A program made the position numbers and the translations under genes. Below the pieces are notes generated by a model that saw nothing but the letters and a program-made list of their open reading frames with translations, was not told the origin of the DNA and did no database searches. From Taeniopygia guttata (Eukaryota; Chordata; Aves; Passeriformes; Estrildidae), in the NCBI RefSeq assembly GCF_048771995.1, contig NC_133024.1:59044501-59108500 (forward strand): a stretch of DNA of 64,000 nucleotides, read 5' to 3'. Position 1 is the first letter of the stretch, and the number at the start of each line of letters is the position of its first letter. This document shows positions 13,903-27,101 of this stretch, piece after piece.

Positions 13903-16761
13903 GTAGAGAGTTCCAGCTAACAGTTTTTACAGAGATTTACCAAGCATACTTCTTCCAGGGAGTTGCAAAATGAGTAATATTTGGAAATGCCTTCAGGCAT
14001 CAAATAACTCTATATGATGTTGTAATAGTGTATAATGTGTATAAGAGGAAGAAGTGTCTATAAAAATACAGCAAAAGTCTGGCAAGGATGTTCCAGGCCT
14101 GATCATGACCCAAGGAAAGACAGTCCTGGGTTTGTGGAGGGCAGACCATAAAATCTCCTCCTGTCTGTGTGGGAATTACACCCTTCAAGAGTTACCATAA
14201 TAATTTGGAAAGGCAGGATAAGAGTTTCTGCTGGTCTGTAGCCCCAGACACGCCGGATGTCTTAGTGTCCCTGCTGTGGCATTGTGAGCAATAAGAAAAT
14301 TAGGAATCCTTAAATTTAAATGCCACAGCTAAATCCAAGATAAAGCAATACTCTGCTTGATTGGCTAATTCCAGATCACTTCAGTATAAACCCATGTAAT
14401 AGCTGGTTTGATCTTGTTTTGAAAGCAATTGTTTGTTGTGTTTTCTTGCCTTGGCAGATGATATTTTCTTACATGGGTTCACCACAAGGACAGGTGGGAT
14501 CTCCTACATACCGACTCTAAGTTCCTGCAATCTCTTCAGCAGCTCCAAGCGGAGGGACCCACAAGTTGTTGTTAAAGAAAATCTCCGCCGGCTAGCTAAT
14601 GCTGCAGGATTTAACCCAGAGGCTTTTCACAGAGTCAAGGTATCTTATAAAACAATGGATTAAAGTAAATGGATCAGATATTCCTTCATGTGTCACTGGC
14701 TAAATTGTAGGCATTATTCTTATCTTTGTCAGCAAGAACCTTTGATAAGCAGGACAATTAAAACATTTATGCTAGCAGCTTATCTGAGGGAATAGCCATC
14801 CAAACTATCAGCCATTTGTCACAATATGGAGAAGCAGCACTGATTCTTCCAAGTCTGTTCTAATATTTAACTTACATACAAAGCAGAATAATCAAATAAA
14901 TGATCAGAGCATTTTCTCCTAAAAGAAAAATACACTACTGCTTCTATAGTGGCTTTCTACTGGTGCATCTTCATGGCATTTGAACAAGGGAGCACCTGAT
15001 TTCCATGCGTAATCAGTTAGTGCATAAGAGTGTTTCATGTCAAAGGAAAACTTCGTACTAGTCAGATTTATGTTGTTTTGCAGCCATGCCACTGTCCACA
15101 TTCTGGTTTTGTTTTGACAGGTTGATCACGCTAATGCTGTGTGTATTGTGGGAAAGACAGAGCCTGACAACTATGATGGAATAGTTACGAATCAGAAGGG
15201 TGTCACGCTGGCAGCTCCAGGTGCTGACTGCATACCCGTGCTGTTTGCTGATCCTGTCAGAAGAGCCTGTGGTGCTGCTCATTCTGGTAGGAATTGCACT
15301 CCCTGTGCAGTGTTGAGATTTCCTGGGACTCAAAATGAGATACAAGAACCCAAAGCTGGGCTTTCTTCTATCTGTTCCAAACAATGCCCAAGTGCAAACT
15401 TGGCTTCTGTCTATTCCAAAAAATATCTCCAGCTTGAGCCTGTAAGTTAGTTAGTTAAAACTAACAACATTAAAACACGTTGACCATATTATAAAACAAC
15501 ATTAAAACACTTTGACCATATTATAAAAATATATTTCTGACATATTTCAGTTGTATCCCCACTTAAATGTTGCAAGCACAGAGGAGCTGTGAGGTATGCT
15601 CTAATTGGCCAAACCAGAACACTGGGGAAAAAGAACTCTGGAATTCTAAACACTTCTCTCTAGTTTCCATCTCCACAAAATTATGTTAGAAAACTGATAG
15701 CTGTGGATGTGAAATTTGGGGGGAAGGAGGAGGCTTTCTAAGCTAATTTATTATTAGATATAAATATTTAATTTTAGGTGTAGATGTATCTCCTAATTTA
15801 TACCTTTAATAATTGCATATATTTTTAGCTGCTAGAAAATTAAAAAGAAAATTTATACCAATTTTTTTTCAACCCCTCATTTCTCACAGGATGGAAGGGC
15901 ACATTGTTAGGAGTGTCTATGGCCACAGTGAATGCTATGGTATCCGAATATGGCTGTAACATGAAGGATATCCTTGTGGTGCTGGGCCCATCTGTGGGAC
16001 CTTGCTGCTATAAACTTCCTCATGAATCAGCAAAAGAATTCCACAGAATTGATCCAAAGTGTGTGAGACTATTTGACTCTGCAAGTCCTTATATTGATAT
16101 CAGAAGAGCAACGAGGTAAGCCTCCTGAGGGAACAAAAGATTAATTCCACATTTATTACAAATAATTATTTTGATACTGTATTATTCAGCACTAATATGG
16201 TGAGGGTTCTCAACAAAGTACTCTCTAGTTCTTTACAGATCAAGAAAGGATACTTTTGAATGAATGGTATTTGCTCACTTTTGCTGGATTTCAGCAATTA
16301 TTTTATTGTTATATTGTTGCTTTTTTGGTTTATGGATTATAGACAAAAGTTCAAATTTAATGTGACTTTACCGGAGTCTTTTCCTACAGGTTGCAGGAAA
16401 GTAATTATTTTATTCTAGTATTGAAAGAAAAAAAAAAAAAAAAAAAAAAAAAGCAAATGAAAGCCCCAATCGCAATATTGGCACAGTTTGTTCTGTTGGT
16501 ACTTGAGGTTCTGCTTTAATGATAGTGCCTTATAGAATGTGAGGATGTGCAAACAATAATATTTTCTGATTCTCTTTTTTTTTCAGGATTCTTCTTGAGA
16601 GAGGTGGGATTCTTCCTGAGAATATCCAAGATGATTCTATCACAGACCAGAAGCAAAACATCACTTTCTGTACTGCATGCCACCCTGATAAATTTTACTC
16701 TCACTTTCGTGATGGCACTAACTTTGGGACACAGATTGGCTTCATATCAATCAAAGACTGA
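13335..16761 (+). CDS. LACC1: LACC1 (FAMIN), laccase-domain purine nucleoside enzyme
   Basis: Five coding exons, 13335-13902, 14458-14639, 15121-15286, 15890-16115 and 16587-16761, join without stops into 1317 nt (438 residues plus stop; human 430). All introns are GT/AG. The first about 190 residues form the family's N-terminal region ([12 protein letters not shown]...). Residues about 190-438 are the laccase-like/YlmD domain, with HGFTTRTGG at 195-203, GADCIP at 284-289 and CGAAHSGW at 300-307. Catalytic H253, C287 and H304 align with human H250, C284 and H301. The family enzyme works in macrophages on purine nucleosides (deaminase, phosphorylase and methylthioadenosine activities; ornithine/isocyanate formation is also reported) and supports mitochondrial and inflammatory function. 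Val257 sits at the human I254 position. The exon 1/2 junction gives Asp-Asp where human has one Asp. The acceptor cttggcag at 13306 marks the start of this exon, so 5'UTR lies in an upstream exon. Confidence 0.96.
14458..14639 (+). CDS. LACC1: LACC1 coding exon 2
   Basis: 182 nt, [14 protein letters not shown]... to ...AFHRVK. Acceptor ttggcag, donor gtatct. It starts the laccase-like domain. Confidence 0.95.
15121..15286 (+). CDS. LACC1: LACC1 coding exon 3
   Basis: 166 nt, [11 protein letters not shown]... to ...CGAAHS plus one base of Gly306. Acceptor ttgacag, donor gtagga. It carries all three catalytic residues, H253, C287 and H304. Confidence 0.95.
15463..15526. repeat. 32-bp tandem duplication in LACC1 intron 3
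   Basis: Two adjacent 32-bp copies beginning AACAACATTAAAACAC, with a single G/T difference, suggesting a fairly recent duplication. Confidence 0.9.
15890..16115 (+). CDS. LACC1: LACC1 coding exon 4
   Basis: 226 nt, beginning within Gly306 ([17 protein letters not shown]...) and ending ...IDIRRAT plus two bases. Acceptor tctcacag, donor gtaagc. It includes the conserved LGPSVGPCC segment. Confidence 0.95.
16428..16452. repeat. Poly(A) tract, 25 bp
   Basis: A25 homopolymer in LACC1 intron 4, about 135 bp before exon 5. Confidence 0.95.
16587..16761 (+). CDS. LACC1: LACC1 coding exon 5 (stop)
   Basis: 175 nt, [14 protein letters not shown]... to ...[11 protein letters not shown] and TGA at 16759-16761. 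Acceptor tttttttcag. It contains the CTACHPDKF motif of the family's C-terminus. Confidence 0.95.
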
Positions 16762-17575
16762 GACAGCATCTCTTATTCCAGAACAACATTTAGATAATAA
16801 GTCTGATGTATTGTCTAGCATCCTGCTCTCCTCATAGAAGTTTTTCCTCCTTTCTTTCACAGACTTGTAGTAGGGAATCCATGGGTCTTGAGATTCTCCT
16901 GCTTGTTCCTTCTCTTGCCCTTCTGTGGCAAGAATAAGTACATATAATGTGGGGACAACAGTTCTTGTGTGAGACAGGGTGCAAAGGAAATAAGGACAAC
17001 CCACACCAGTGGCAAAATCCTTCTACAAGATCCAGATACAAGCTCCAAGTTTATGGATCCTCCTTGACCAAATATTTTCCAGAAACCTCACTATTTTTAG
17101 TTGGTGGAAGCCCAAACAATGCCAGTCTTCATTAGCTTCTGGTTGAGATTGATGAATGACACTAGGTATGACATTGCTAATACAGGAAGGGAAACCAGTA
17201 TTGCATGTTACCTGTTTGAGACACTCAACTTTGATAGTTTCAGCTGAAGCCTTACAAAATTTTGTGCATGGGATTCATTTTCTTCTTTGGATTATTTTAA
17301 AGAACTCCAAAATATTTACAGGACTTTTCCTATGGAAAATAACTTGAAAGTGAGAAGCAAGCCAGCTCCTTTGGGACAGATACTGAAAATATATGAACTC
17401 TCACCATTCTGTAATTTTTGGTTGTAGGAAAAGTAGGACTAAACACCTTAATTTATGATGTGTATATTCATGTCTCCTTAGGATTTTTTTCTTAAAACAG
17501 TGGTGCTTTGATAATGTCATTGACACAGTCTCAACAATGCCAAGTTATACAATAAATATCTAAAAAGTTCCATTA
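16762..17575 (+). other. LACC1: Probable LACC1 3'UTR
   Basis: The sequence after the stop has no earlier canonical signal. AATAAA occurs at 17551-17556 and again at 17664-17669, so cleavage is expected about 15-25 nt after one of these. The endpoint is inferred. Confidence 0.5.
17551..17556 (+). terminator. LACC1: Candidate LACC1 polyadenylation signal
   Basis: First canonical AATAAA after the LACC1 stop (790 bp downstream). A second copy at 17664-17669 is an alternative. Confidence 0.5.
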
Positions 17576-17734
17576 ATTTATCCTGTGTTAATTTTACTGA
17601 CCAGTAGTTGGACTTACATGTCTTACTAAGCAAATTCTGAGTGTGCACTGTTTTCTTTTGGCCAATAAAAATAATACCTCTAGATTTGACAACAGACATG
17701 ATGTTTTCTGACACGCAGACAGTGAGGGATTGCT

Positions 17735-17990
17735 AGCAGTAAGCTGCGCTGATTGCGGCTTGCAGAATTGCCAAGCGCAAGCCTTGGGCCGGCGGCGCTC
17801 GTGGCGTCCTTTCCATTTTGGGTTCTGGGAGCTTTCCCCGGTCTGGCTGCTCTGCCCACTAGGGGTCAGCGCTCGCTCGCTGCTCTCCCAGCCGGGAGGC
17901 ACGGAGGGGTGGCCAGATGGATGGCTGGGGGTCCAAACCTTGCGGTTTGCAAAGCACCGCACAGCACACGCTGCTACTTTTGCCCCTTCT
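17735..17990. promoter_or_regulatory. CpG-rich segment with CTCF-like core downstream of LACC1
   Basis: A short GC/CpG-rich block directly after the LACC1 transcription end. CCACTAGGGGTCAGCGC at 17856-17872 follows the CTCF core pattern CCACNAGGGGGCAG with one change (T for G). It could be an insulator or an unassigned promoter. The open frame of 133 codons on the minus strand (17594-17995) has no recognisable family. Confidence 0.45.
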
Positions 17991-20900
17991 GCCAAGTTAT
18001 TCTAATGTATGCGCTTGAGGAATAATCTATTTTCATTTTGGTTCGGAGCTGACTGAATTAGACCTTTTGTTTTCTGGAAGAGCAGGCATTTTAAAAAAAA
18101 ACCTTCCTTTTACCTGTGAATGGTATTTCTCAGAGAAGAGCCTGGCTCTGAGTATATTCTCTGGCTATAACCATCTACAAAATAATATGCTTCTGCCAAC
18201 TATCTTACTTCTTCAGAAATACTATTCTGCTGCTGTAGCCCTGCAGTCACTGACAATCTTCAGTTGCCTTTTTAAAATCCCTTCTTTGCTTTCACCATTC
18301 AGCTGGCTTCAAACCAGAGTTTCAGGATCCAACAGGGGCAACAGTCACACTACTCAGTTTAGAGTTGCCAAGCACATTGCTGCACACCAGTTAATGGTGT
18401 GTATGGTATGCATTACATGTATTATTGACTTGTTCTAAATATAGGATATGCAATTATATGGACGCTGACAGGCTTATCTTGCTGCAGTAGTTAAAAACAC
18501 CAACCCAGAGGCCTACGTTCATCTTTTAGTTCTGTCCCTTTGCCCTGATTTCTGTTCCACTTTATGGATACTGATTGATGTAGCAGTGAGGTGAGTAAGC
18601 TATAGGGGCAGTAGCACTACACAGCTTTCAGTCTCTGCATCTGAAACTCAGCCAAAGCTGAGTGCCTTTCACCTAACCCTTTTCCCTTGTGTATTAAGGG
18701 TATGCCATCAAAAACAGCTGGGTTACTTGGTTCCGCAAGGTGCTTGACAGCTGAAGCATCATAGCGACCCATGTGCCTGCTGTTATCCCATCTCACCTCA
18801 AAGATGGCTTTAAAACAATTCATTTATTCTTCCAGTAAGCAGAAAGACCATGCAGTTATGCTGCTTACCACAGTTCAAATGCTCAACAGTACATTAGGTC
18901 ACATTAACATGATACTGAGAGTAAACCTTGTCTTGTTCTTAACCTGCTCAAGGATTACAGTAGAGATTTTATGTTTAGAAAAATACCATTTAGACATCAT
19001 GAAAAGGCTGTGCAAGTTGGAGAGAATATCAGAATGAGCAGAGACACCAAAGGTTTCACCTTTTGGAAGACAAATCATTACCACAATTGTTCTCAACTTT
19101 TATATGAATTACCTAGACTGTAAACCTTTCAAGACCGGAAACAGTCTTTTGCACGTGGATAACTGAGGTGGAAAACTCCACAACTGATAAGAAAATATTG
19201 TAAGGTTCAGTGTCAAATCAGGCTAGGCTCTGAATCATAGCTTGTTTCAAAAGTCCTTGCTACAAAGGCATTATAATTGTGGTATTAAAAAAAAATAATT
19301 TGGAGCAAAGGCAGGACAAGAAGTCTATGCTGTTTCACATCTCTGTTTATTTACTTTTCATTCTTGCTGCTCACTGAAGGAGGCAAGCACATCACCCCTG
19401 GTTCACCACCTCTAGAGAAGCTCTTAAAATGCTTCATAAATTGTTCAGCCATACCTAACTAATTATCTGATCCCATTTATTAACGTTATATCCATTGAAT
19501 TTATAAACTGCATTTGCTCTATTATCATTATTAAATGACATTATTAATTATGATAATGGTGTGCCCTGAGGAGAGCACATGACATGATCACATTGAATTT
19601 TGTTTTTGCTAGTTGTTATTATGCCATTAACATTTGTTACTATTGTAGATTCTCAATATAGGCCTCTTTATTTACATTATATACTTGAATGAAGTGTACT
19701 AAAACATGTCTGAGAAAGGCTTTATTCACTACTCCAGTAGAAGATGGCAGCTCTAGCAAAGCTGTCTGCCTGGGGAAGCAGTATGCAACTCCAGATGCAT
19801 AGATCATAGTCTGAGATAATTAGGGAAATGTCCATTATCCAAACCATGACACTTACTGCCATAGGTATGGCAAAGGTGAAAACTATTAGGCAATTAGATG
19901 AAAAATGTTTTTAATGCATTTGTAGAGGTCAGTTCCATCAGTGACTGCTTGTCTCTCTCTACTGACAACTTGAGGAGACAGGATGGGGGCAAAGCAGTTT
20001 CGTATTTGACAGCTGCCTTTGTGATTGGCTGCAAATTCAGAAACCACGGGCCTGGACATTCAGCAAAGCATATGGGCACATCTTGAGTCACAGAAAGTAT
20101 GTAATCCCTCCCAAATTACAAGCTTTCAATTACAGGAAAGCATCTCCTTTCCCCAACAGCATCATGGACTTGCAAAGTGGTCGTCTTTGCTTGTGTTGTT
20201 TTCCTTATACTTATCTCATGTGCATTGCTGTATTTCTGTCCAGCACCACTCACAATCACCCTGTGAGGACTGTGAATCTCGTCACAGGGCATTGGAAGAC
20301 ACTGAGATTCTGCTCAGAGCAGCAGCAGTGCTGCTTTCTTTTGTATGCTTGTGCTTTTTTTTCTTTTAGCTGCAGTCTGAAACTACTTGTTCTCAGCACA
20401 AGTCTTTATCACTATCCTTCAAACCATTCCCATATTACAGGTTTGCAAAAGAGCTACTGCTTTCCAGCTTACAGGGCAAAGAAGCCAATATTCCTAGATT
20501 CCCTCACTGCTGTCCTCATTTCCACTCCGTGTTCAATTTGCTGCTGGGCAATGCAAAGCGGGAGATGAGCTGCACTCATTTGTGCTGAGGCCCAGAGGGG
20601 CTGCGCCTGTGCACTCCCCTCGATGTCATGTGTGTGAAGCTTTTGTTCTCTGAGTACCAAATTCCTTCCTGAACTCCAGCCTCTTGTGCAACAATATTAA
20701 CAGGACAGTGCACTGACAGGAGTAGTAAATCCTGTATGTGACAGAGGAAATAGTGTATTGACCTACTGAGGGATTTACATACCTCCAAAGACAGACAGCC
20801 TGTGAGGCTGGCTTCTACTTTCCATTTCTAGCAGATACTATTCAGTGCTTACTGATGAATGACTTGGATAGATATGTATGTGGATTTCAAAACTGTCCTT

Positions 20901-23900
20901 GTTGAGTGTATTCTTTTATCTGGGATGCTACAAATTATTATCGAGTGTAACACCTTTTTATAAGACACAGAGGTTTTGCTGTTGTGCTTGCTTTAAATAT
21001 ACAGTGCCTGTGGCTGTGCTGCTAGAAAGCATGATTATGTATTTCCCAGAGGCATGCAGAGAAATAGGAAGCTAGCTTTTAAAAGTGATCTCTCTGATCT
21101 TTCATTAGTAAGTATTTAATTTACAGTAGCATCTCGCATTACAAATACTTGGCTGTCTGTCTGCAAGCTCTCAGGGCTGAAAGGAGACCCACAGAAGAAT
21201 TTTGAGTATGGTCTCCAAAGGACAGCAGGACTGAATTATCTCTCTTATCCTTCTACGAATGCAGCATCATGTCTCCAGGGCAACCTGAATTCTGACAGTC
21301 ATGGGAGCAAGGACATGGCATGGATTTCTATTTGATTCCTGCAACTGAAAAGAAATCTGAGAGAAAAATCAATATGTGACTAAACTAAGAGAGTTCCTTT
21401 CACAATTAATTTTATCTAAGGGTTCATCTTCTATCCTCTTGTGCAAATGTAATTCAGAACTACTAACTATTGTGTTTGTTTTGTTGATCTTTCCCCTTCT
21501 ACATGTAGCAAAGGTCTAAACATCTGAAATAAATATTTTGCAACATAAAATTGAGGAGTGAGCCTACCATAAAACTGAACACGCATTTTATAAGGGAGCC
21601 TGAAAACAATGCTTGTATTTCAAGATATATACTTTTTTTGCAATACTTTAAAGCAGAGAATCATAGTTCTTGTCAGATGTTTCAATTGAAAGTGATTTTT
21701 CCAACGACAGCTGTATGAAATAAATACCATAGCATTTCTCTTTGAGGCACTGAGCTCTATCCTAAAGCACTATTGAAGCATATGTTGCAGCTAAAGGAAA
21801 ACATTTCTGTTCTGCTTTGATTATCTTTCTTAGAAATATGCAAGCTTGATTTTCCTGCACAAAATGAATCACAAAAAAACTCAGCTGTAAAACCAATATT
21901 GTGACAGGTGAATCAAACACTTTGAAACACTTTCTGTTTTAATAAGTGCTTTTAGTAAGTGCTTCATAAAAATATCATTAAAGAAAACTGGGTCATGCAG
22001 ATGATTTTATTTTGACTCTCTGCTTTCTTCTTTATACCATCCCCATAAAAAGCTGCAGGACATGAAAGGTGAGTCAATCAAGAAACTCCTTAGAGAGGCT
22101 CCTTTAGGCTTGTGGATGTTTGTTGGTGTATTTGATACTTAGGTCTTCCTCAGTTCCCTCAATTGCCTTGCAACTTGGATCCATAGGTTCCCTCAGCACT
22201 GACACATCCTGGCTCATGTAACTCCATGCTAGCCATGGCAGAAGCACAGATACAGAGTTGATACTTATGTTTATGTTGTAGCTTTTGTTTAAACTATATT
22301 TTGCTGACATAAATGACATTGGGACAAAAATATGGTGCCATGATGGTAAGATATTTTGAGAAAGATCTCCTGAGCAGCACTGCATTCTTAACGTTTTAGG
22401 GGCTAGATTAGTAGCAGTTTTTTGCTTTTAATGAGACTGGGAAAGTTAAAGATAATTCTGCACTCTCCTTATCTAGTAGATGTGTTCATCAGAGTGCCAT
22501 AGCTTGGGTTTTAGAATCTTGTCCTGTGTACAATTATACTCCTCTAATTTCCTTTAATAATGGCTTCTTAAGAAGGGACTGACTTTGTGTATATTAGCTA
22601 GGAAATGCAAACTTCAGCTGACCCCTCTTCATTAGTTTACATTACTATTTAACATAAAAGTCTGTTAGAAAATACAGGCACCACAAAATGGGAAAGCTGG
22701 ACTGCTCAGACTAAAATGTTCTTTTAGGAGAAAGGGTAAAGATTTAGACAAAGCTAGTTTCAACATCTTCAGGATGACTGATTTCAATACAACTTTTGAA
22801 GTGGCTCTTATTTCCTTTTTTGAATATTAGGAGTAATCTGAAATAAACTTTAAAACTGAAGAAGTACCATTGCACATTAAAACAAATATTAAAATCTCAA
22901 TTTATGCTGAAAAGAGCCTGTCATCCACAGAGTGCATCTTACTATTTATGTATATTTATCTGCATAAAGCAGTCCTCTTATTTCTACAATAAATATTTCC
23001 TTCATAGATTGTATATTGTTATATTCCCTTCAATAAATGTTTAGCTAAGTTTTACATACAACATTTAGGTCCATTAGTCTTTCCTAAGATGACCCTTCAG
23101 CTCCTAGTTCTCCAGATTCTGCCTTATTAATGTCAATTAGGTATTAATCAGCTTTCACTTACATGCTCTTTTAGAAGGAGAGTGACATTTGAACTTTGTA
23201 CAGAGACTTGGGGTTTTTTTTTCTGGTAGACTTTCAAGGTGGTGCTTTTTGATATTCAAATATAAAAAGCTTAAAACAGCCTTAATTGAATGACCTTGGT
23301 TTCCTCTTTTCCCAATTTTTCGAAAGAGTCGTAACCTATTGCACTTCAATTAGGAGTTATTTTAAGCTTCCCAGCTATAACTCATAATTTATCACATTGT
23401 TCCAGAAACAATCTTTATGAAGGAGGCTCAACCCAGAAGGTGAAAAATAGTTGTTATTTTTGAGGCTAACATAGAATTTATGGTAGGAGAGCATTTATAA
23501 CTTAAGCAAAAACTTTTTAAAGTATGTGAGGTTGGAAAGCTGACACTAGGAAACTAAAACAATATGGAAATAATTTCACAGTTTTTGCAGGGAGAAAAAA
23601 TACCCATATGTGTGATGCTGAAAATTCATTCCTTGAATTATATTCACATCAGGACTGGATGCCTTTGTGCATACTCATTTATCCCTAGCAAACTGGGCAG
23701 AGGCTAGAGGGAAAGAATGAGGTTGTTTGCCCGCTATAATAAATTATAGGAGAAAAGAGGCATACAGCAGCATTCCTTTTAGCAAGTGAGTTAGAGTGCA
23801 TAGGCTAATGATGAACCACTTTCTATGGAGCCAATATCTGAGACTGAAAAAACAGCCAGTCATTCCTTGGCTCTGCAGCAATCTTGGAGGCTGTTATACA

Positions 23901-25149
23901 CAAACAGAAGCAGGGAACAAAAATCTCCTTTGGGATGCAGCTAGCCTGAAACAGATATCCATGGTGAGACACTCTTGGATACAAGAGGCAGAAAAAGACA
24001 GCATCATGATGATGAAGACATTTATACACCTGCCTATTAAAGATTTAGTGCAAGAAGAATTTATCCATGTGAAAATGTGGCCCCCTATCTTAGTGTCCAA
24101 GCAGAGAGTGGTTCTGCCAAGCATGTTCCTGTGTGTAGCTCCTTACCTCAGTTGCTAAAGTTACTGAGTCTTCTTTGTGTGGTCAGGACCCAACCCTGGA
24201 CAGGTTGGAGTATTGAATCCTTATGGACTTTTCTCTGTTCTCCTTTTTCTCCATCCCTGATTCAAACCCTGCTACAGGCATACCATGCACTCACAAGCTT
24301 CCAATCCATGCAGGCAGGGAGAGGACCACAGTTCATTTTGGGAGGCAGATAATGATAACTGTATGTATTATCTCCATGCAGGACTCTGGGACCTTGCTGG
24401 GGCCAGAATAATCACAATGAAGGGCAAATCTGCCCTTGCCCACTGCAGCAGTATTTCTGGACTGAACATATGGAAGAGAAGTTGCTTTTTGAAATTTCAC
24501 TCAGCTTGGCTAACAGCCCAATTTGGCAGACTTGGAAGAGTTTCCATCATAATATTTCTCTGAAGTGAGCTGTAAGAATAAATGGCATAATGCATGTTTG
24601 GCTCAAGAGATGAGAGTCTAAGTTTTGAAGAATCTTTTCTTGTTTGTTATGGAACAAATCCCAAATTTATTGCTTAGAAGTCCAGGCACTCTGCTGCTAT
24701 GAGGCCCCATCTGAACATCTTGAGTATAGGGGGCAAGTACTCTCCTGTGTGAATAATTGTGAGCATTCCTAATCTCAGCTGTACTAATTACTATGGCAGA
24801 AGTTATTTCATAATGGACAAGGCAAATCAATCTCCTGATCAGACCTAGAAGGGCAGAGAGGACAAGGGGGATAAATACTGTGAAACTAATCCTTACTTAC
24901 ATGGCAGCCACCTAAGACTCCAGATAAGGCTTCAGTGCTGAGAAAAGGTAGATCATGAAGAGAAATAACCCAGTTATCTTGGGTTCTGATAGAAACATGT
25001 GGAATGGACAAGGTAGATTTTTTTTGTACCCCATCCACTGTATATTTTGCTCCAGTTTGTGCAGCACAAAGTTACCAAGCATCTTGAGTACTACTGGTTT
25101 TGAAGCAATAGACATTTCTGATATTCTTGACCCTGCCTAGCTCAGCCAA
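17991..25149. other. Intergenic sequence, no gene recognised
   Basis: Plain AT-leaning sequence. Short open frames (e.g. 20083-20568) lack family resemblance and exon signals. Near 19510-19555 a weak AT-rich inverted repeat (TATTATCAT ... ATGATAATG) is visible. No clear interspersed repeat was identified. Confidence 0.5.
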
Positions 25150-25189
25150 ATTAAACTGACCATTCAAGATTTTGAGTGGTCAGTTTAAT
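25150..25189. repeat. Near-perfect 40-nt hairpin (18-bp stem, 4-nt loop)
   Basis: Arms 25150-25167 and 25172-25189 pair over 18 positions with a single G-T wobble, around the loop GATT. The outer 13 bp (ATTAAACTGACCA / TGGTCAGTTTAAT) pair perfectly. Confidence 0.9.
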
Positions 25190-27063
25190 ACGTATTCCAC
25201 ACATCTCATAAGAAAACATTAAGGAGAAACTTGTAATCTGTGTATTTATGGTGGTTTTATTCTTCTACCTGGGTAATCCCACTACCAGATTCAGCAACTC
25301 TGCCGACAATGCACAAAGACCTGAAGGGTCTAGATATTTAAGATCTACAGACCAAGAGGCATTGTGTCACACTTCCAGGCCCTGAAAGCACTATCCCAAA
25401 ATTTCAGAGCCATGAGACACATACCAGAGGGTCTCAAACCTGAGGATGAAGAAGGGGAGATTTCTAGGAGATGCCCAAAGAATGGAAATCCCATGGCTTT
25501 TCCTACTGTGTGTTTAGGGGGCATCTGCAGCAGTTTGCATTTGTCACAGAGTGCTCCAAATGCACAGCATCTACAATGAAAAAAACACCACCTTTTCATG
25601 AGTTTTGGGAGATAGCATTGTTTTGGGCATGTGCTTCATGCCTCTCAGAAGTCATAACTATCTAACTTTGGATGTTGTAATGCACTTCCACTTTTAGACT
25701 GGCTATGGATGCTGTTAGAAGACCCACTGTGTGAAAGTGAATACTTTTCTAGGGGATAGGGATATCAGAATTCTCAAATTCTGAATATGCAGTTTTTACA
25801 GACCAACTCAGGAAAATTTGCAGTGTTTCCTGCTTCCTGCCTTGTCCATTGTGGGAAGCAGCATTTTAATTCTTATTTATTTTGTAGAGAACAGAGGTAA
25901 TAATTTGAAATTGCTGTAGCATATTTACTTTTGTCTGAAGATTGCAGATTTCACAGGTGTGGTTTGAGTTAGAGGGGATTTAAAATGCTTAGCTCTGAGG
26001 ATTGATCAGGAGCAAATGTTTTGTGGATGTTGTGGTTTGTGTTTTAAATTACTGATCAGCTGTGATTAATCTGATTAGTCCTTTAGCTGGAGGAGTGTGA
26101 ATTACCTTCCCCCAGGTAGGAACTGAAAGTGTGTTTTATGGACACAAGTTCAAAGTCCTTATAATGGGAGAATAAGTGCCAGCAAAAAATGAATAAAGCT
26201 TGTGAAAACAAGAATGTGAACTGTAAACTCTCTACCAAAGAGAGTGTGTTTAAATACTGAAGTGAACAATCCCAGATAGTTTGGAGTGGAAAATTTTCTT
26301 TGTTTATAGAGAGCACAACATCTCCCATAAAAAACAGGAGCATGGAGTATTGTTAGCCAAAAGTCAATCTGCCATGGCCTCTCTCTTGTTACATGTTTAA
26401 TGATGTGCATTGCAGTCTTTTTCATTCATTATCTAGTATTAACTTTTAATTTTTTTCATCATATTTGGTATAAACTGAGATGACACTATTTTCCAGTGGT
26501 GATGATGACAGTACTGTTCTAGCCTACCACACTGGGAACTAGACCTGGATTTTGAAGGATTCTTTGTGAACTGGACCTGAAAAACCTATGGTTTCATCAG
26601 TCTGTAGGGGGACATCTTAAAGAGGCCATACTCTAATGCATACTGATTAACAAAGAAATTACTCCTGAATGAAAACAAGCATGAATACTTTTGCAAAAGA
26701 TGGTGGTAGGATCAGTATATGAAAGTCTTACATGGAAAATATTTTTTACTGTGATCACAGAATTATTGGCAGAAAATGTGAAATGAAGCAATGAAGTTGA
26801 AGGTCTCCAGTATCTCAGAAGAGATTGTATTGAGCTTGAGAACATGCAGAAAACTCCACCAAGAAAGATTATTGGAATTAGAGGAAATCATGACACATAC
26901 AAATTTGTCTGTTGTTTGAATAGAGGTGCCAACTCATTTGAATGCATATGCTTCAATCCATATTTTTATCACTTTATTTACATGCATAAGCACATGCTTT
27001 CAGCTATGCATCTGTGTTTTAAAATGCACACAAGAACCATGTATAACTCTGAGCATGTTTTTG

Positions 27064-27101
<38 letters not shown>

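Larger units (their letters stand above)
13903..16586. other. LACC1 introns 1-4 (between coding exons)
   Basis: Introns of 555, 481, 603 and 471 bp. The third holds the 32-bp tandem duplication at 15463-15526; the fourth holds A25 at 16428-16452. No other feature was seen in them. Confidence 0.85.

Noticed and set aside
13903..13973. Alternative LACC1 C-terminus by reading past the exon 1 donor
   Set aside because: The donor at 13903 joins in frame to 14458 with the conserved HGFTTRTGG motif, so the extension is intronic.
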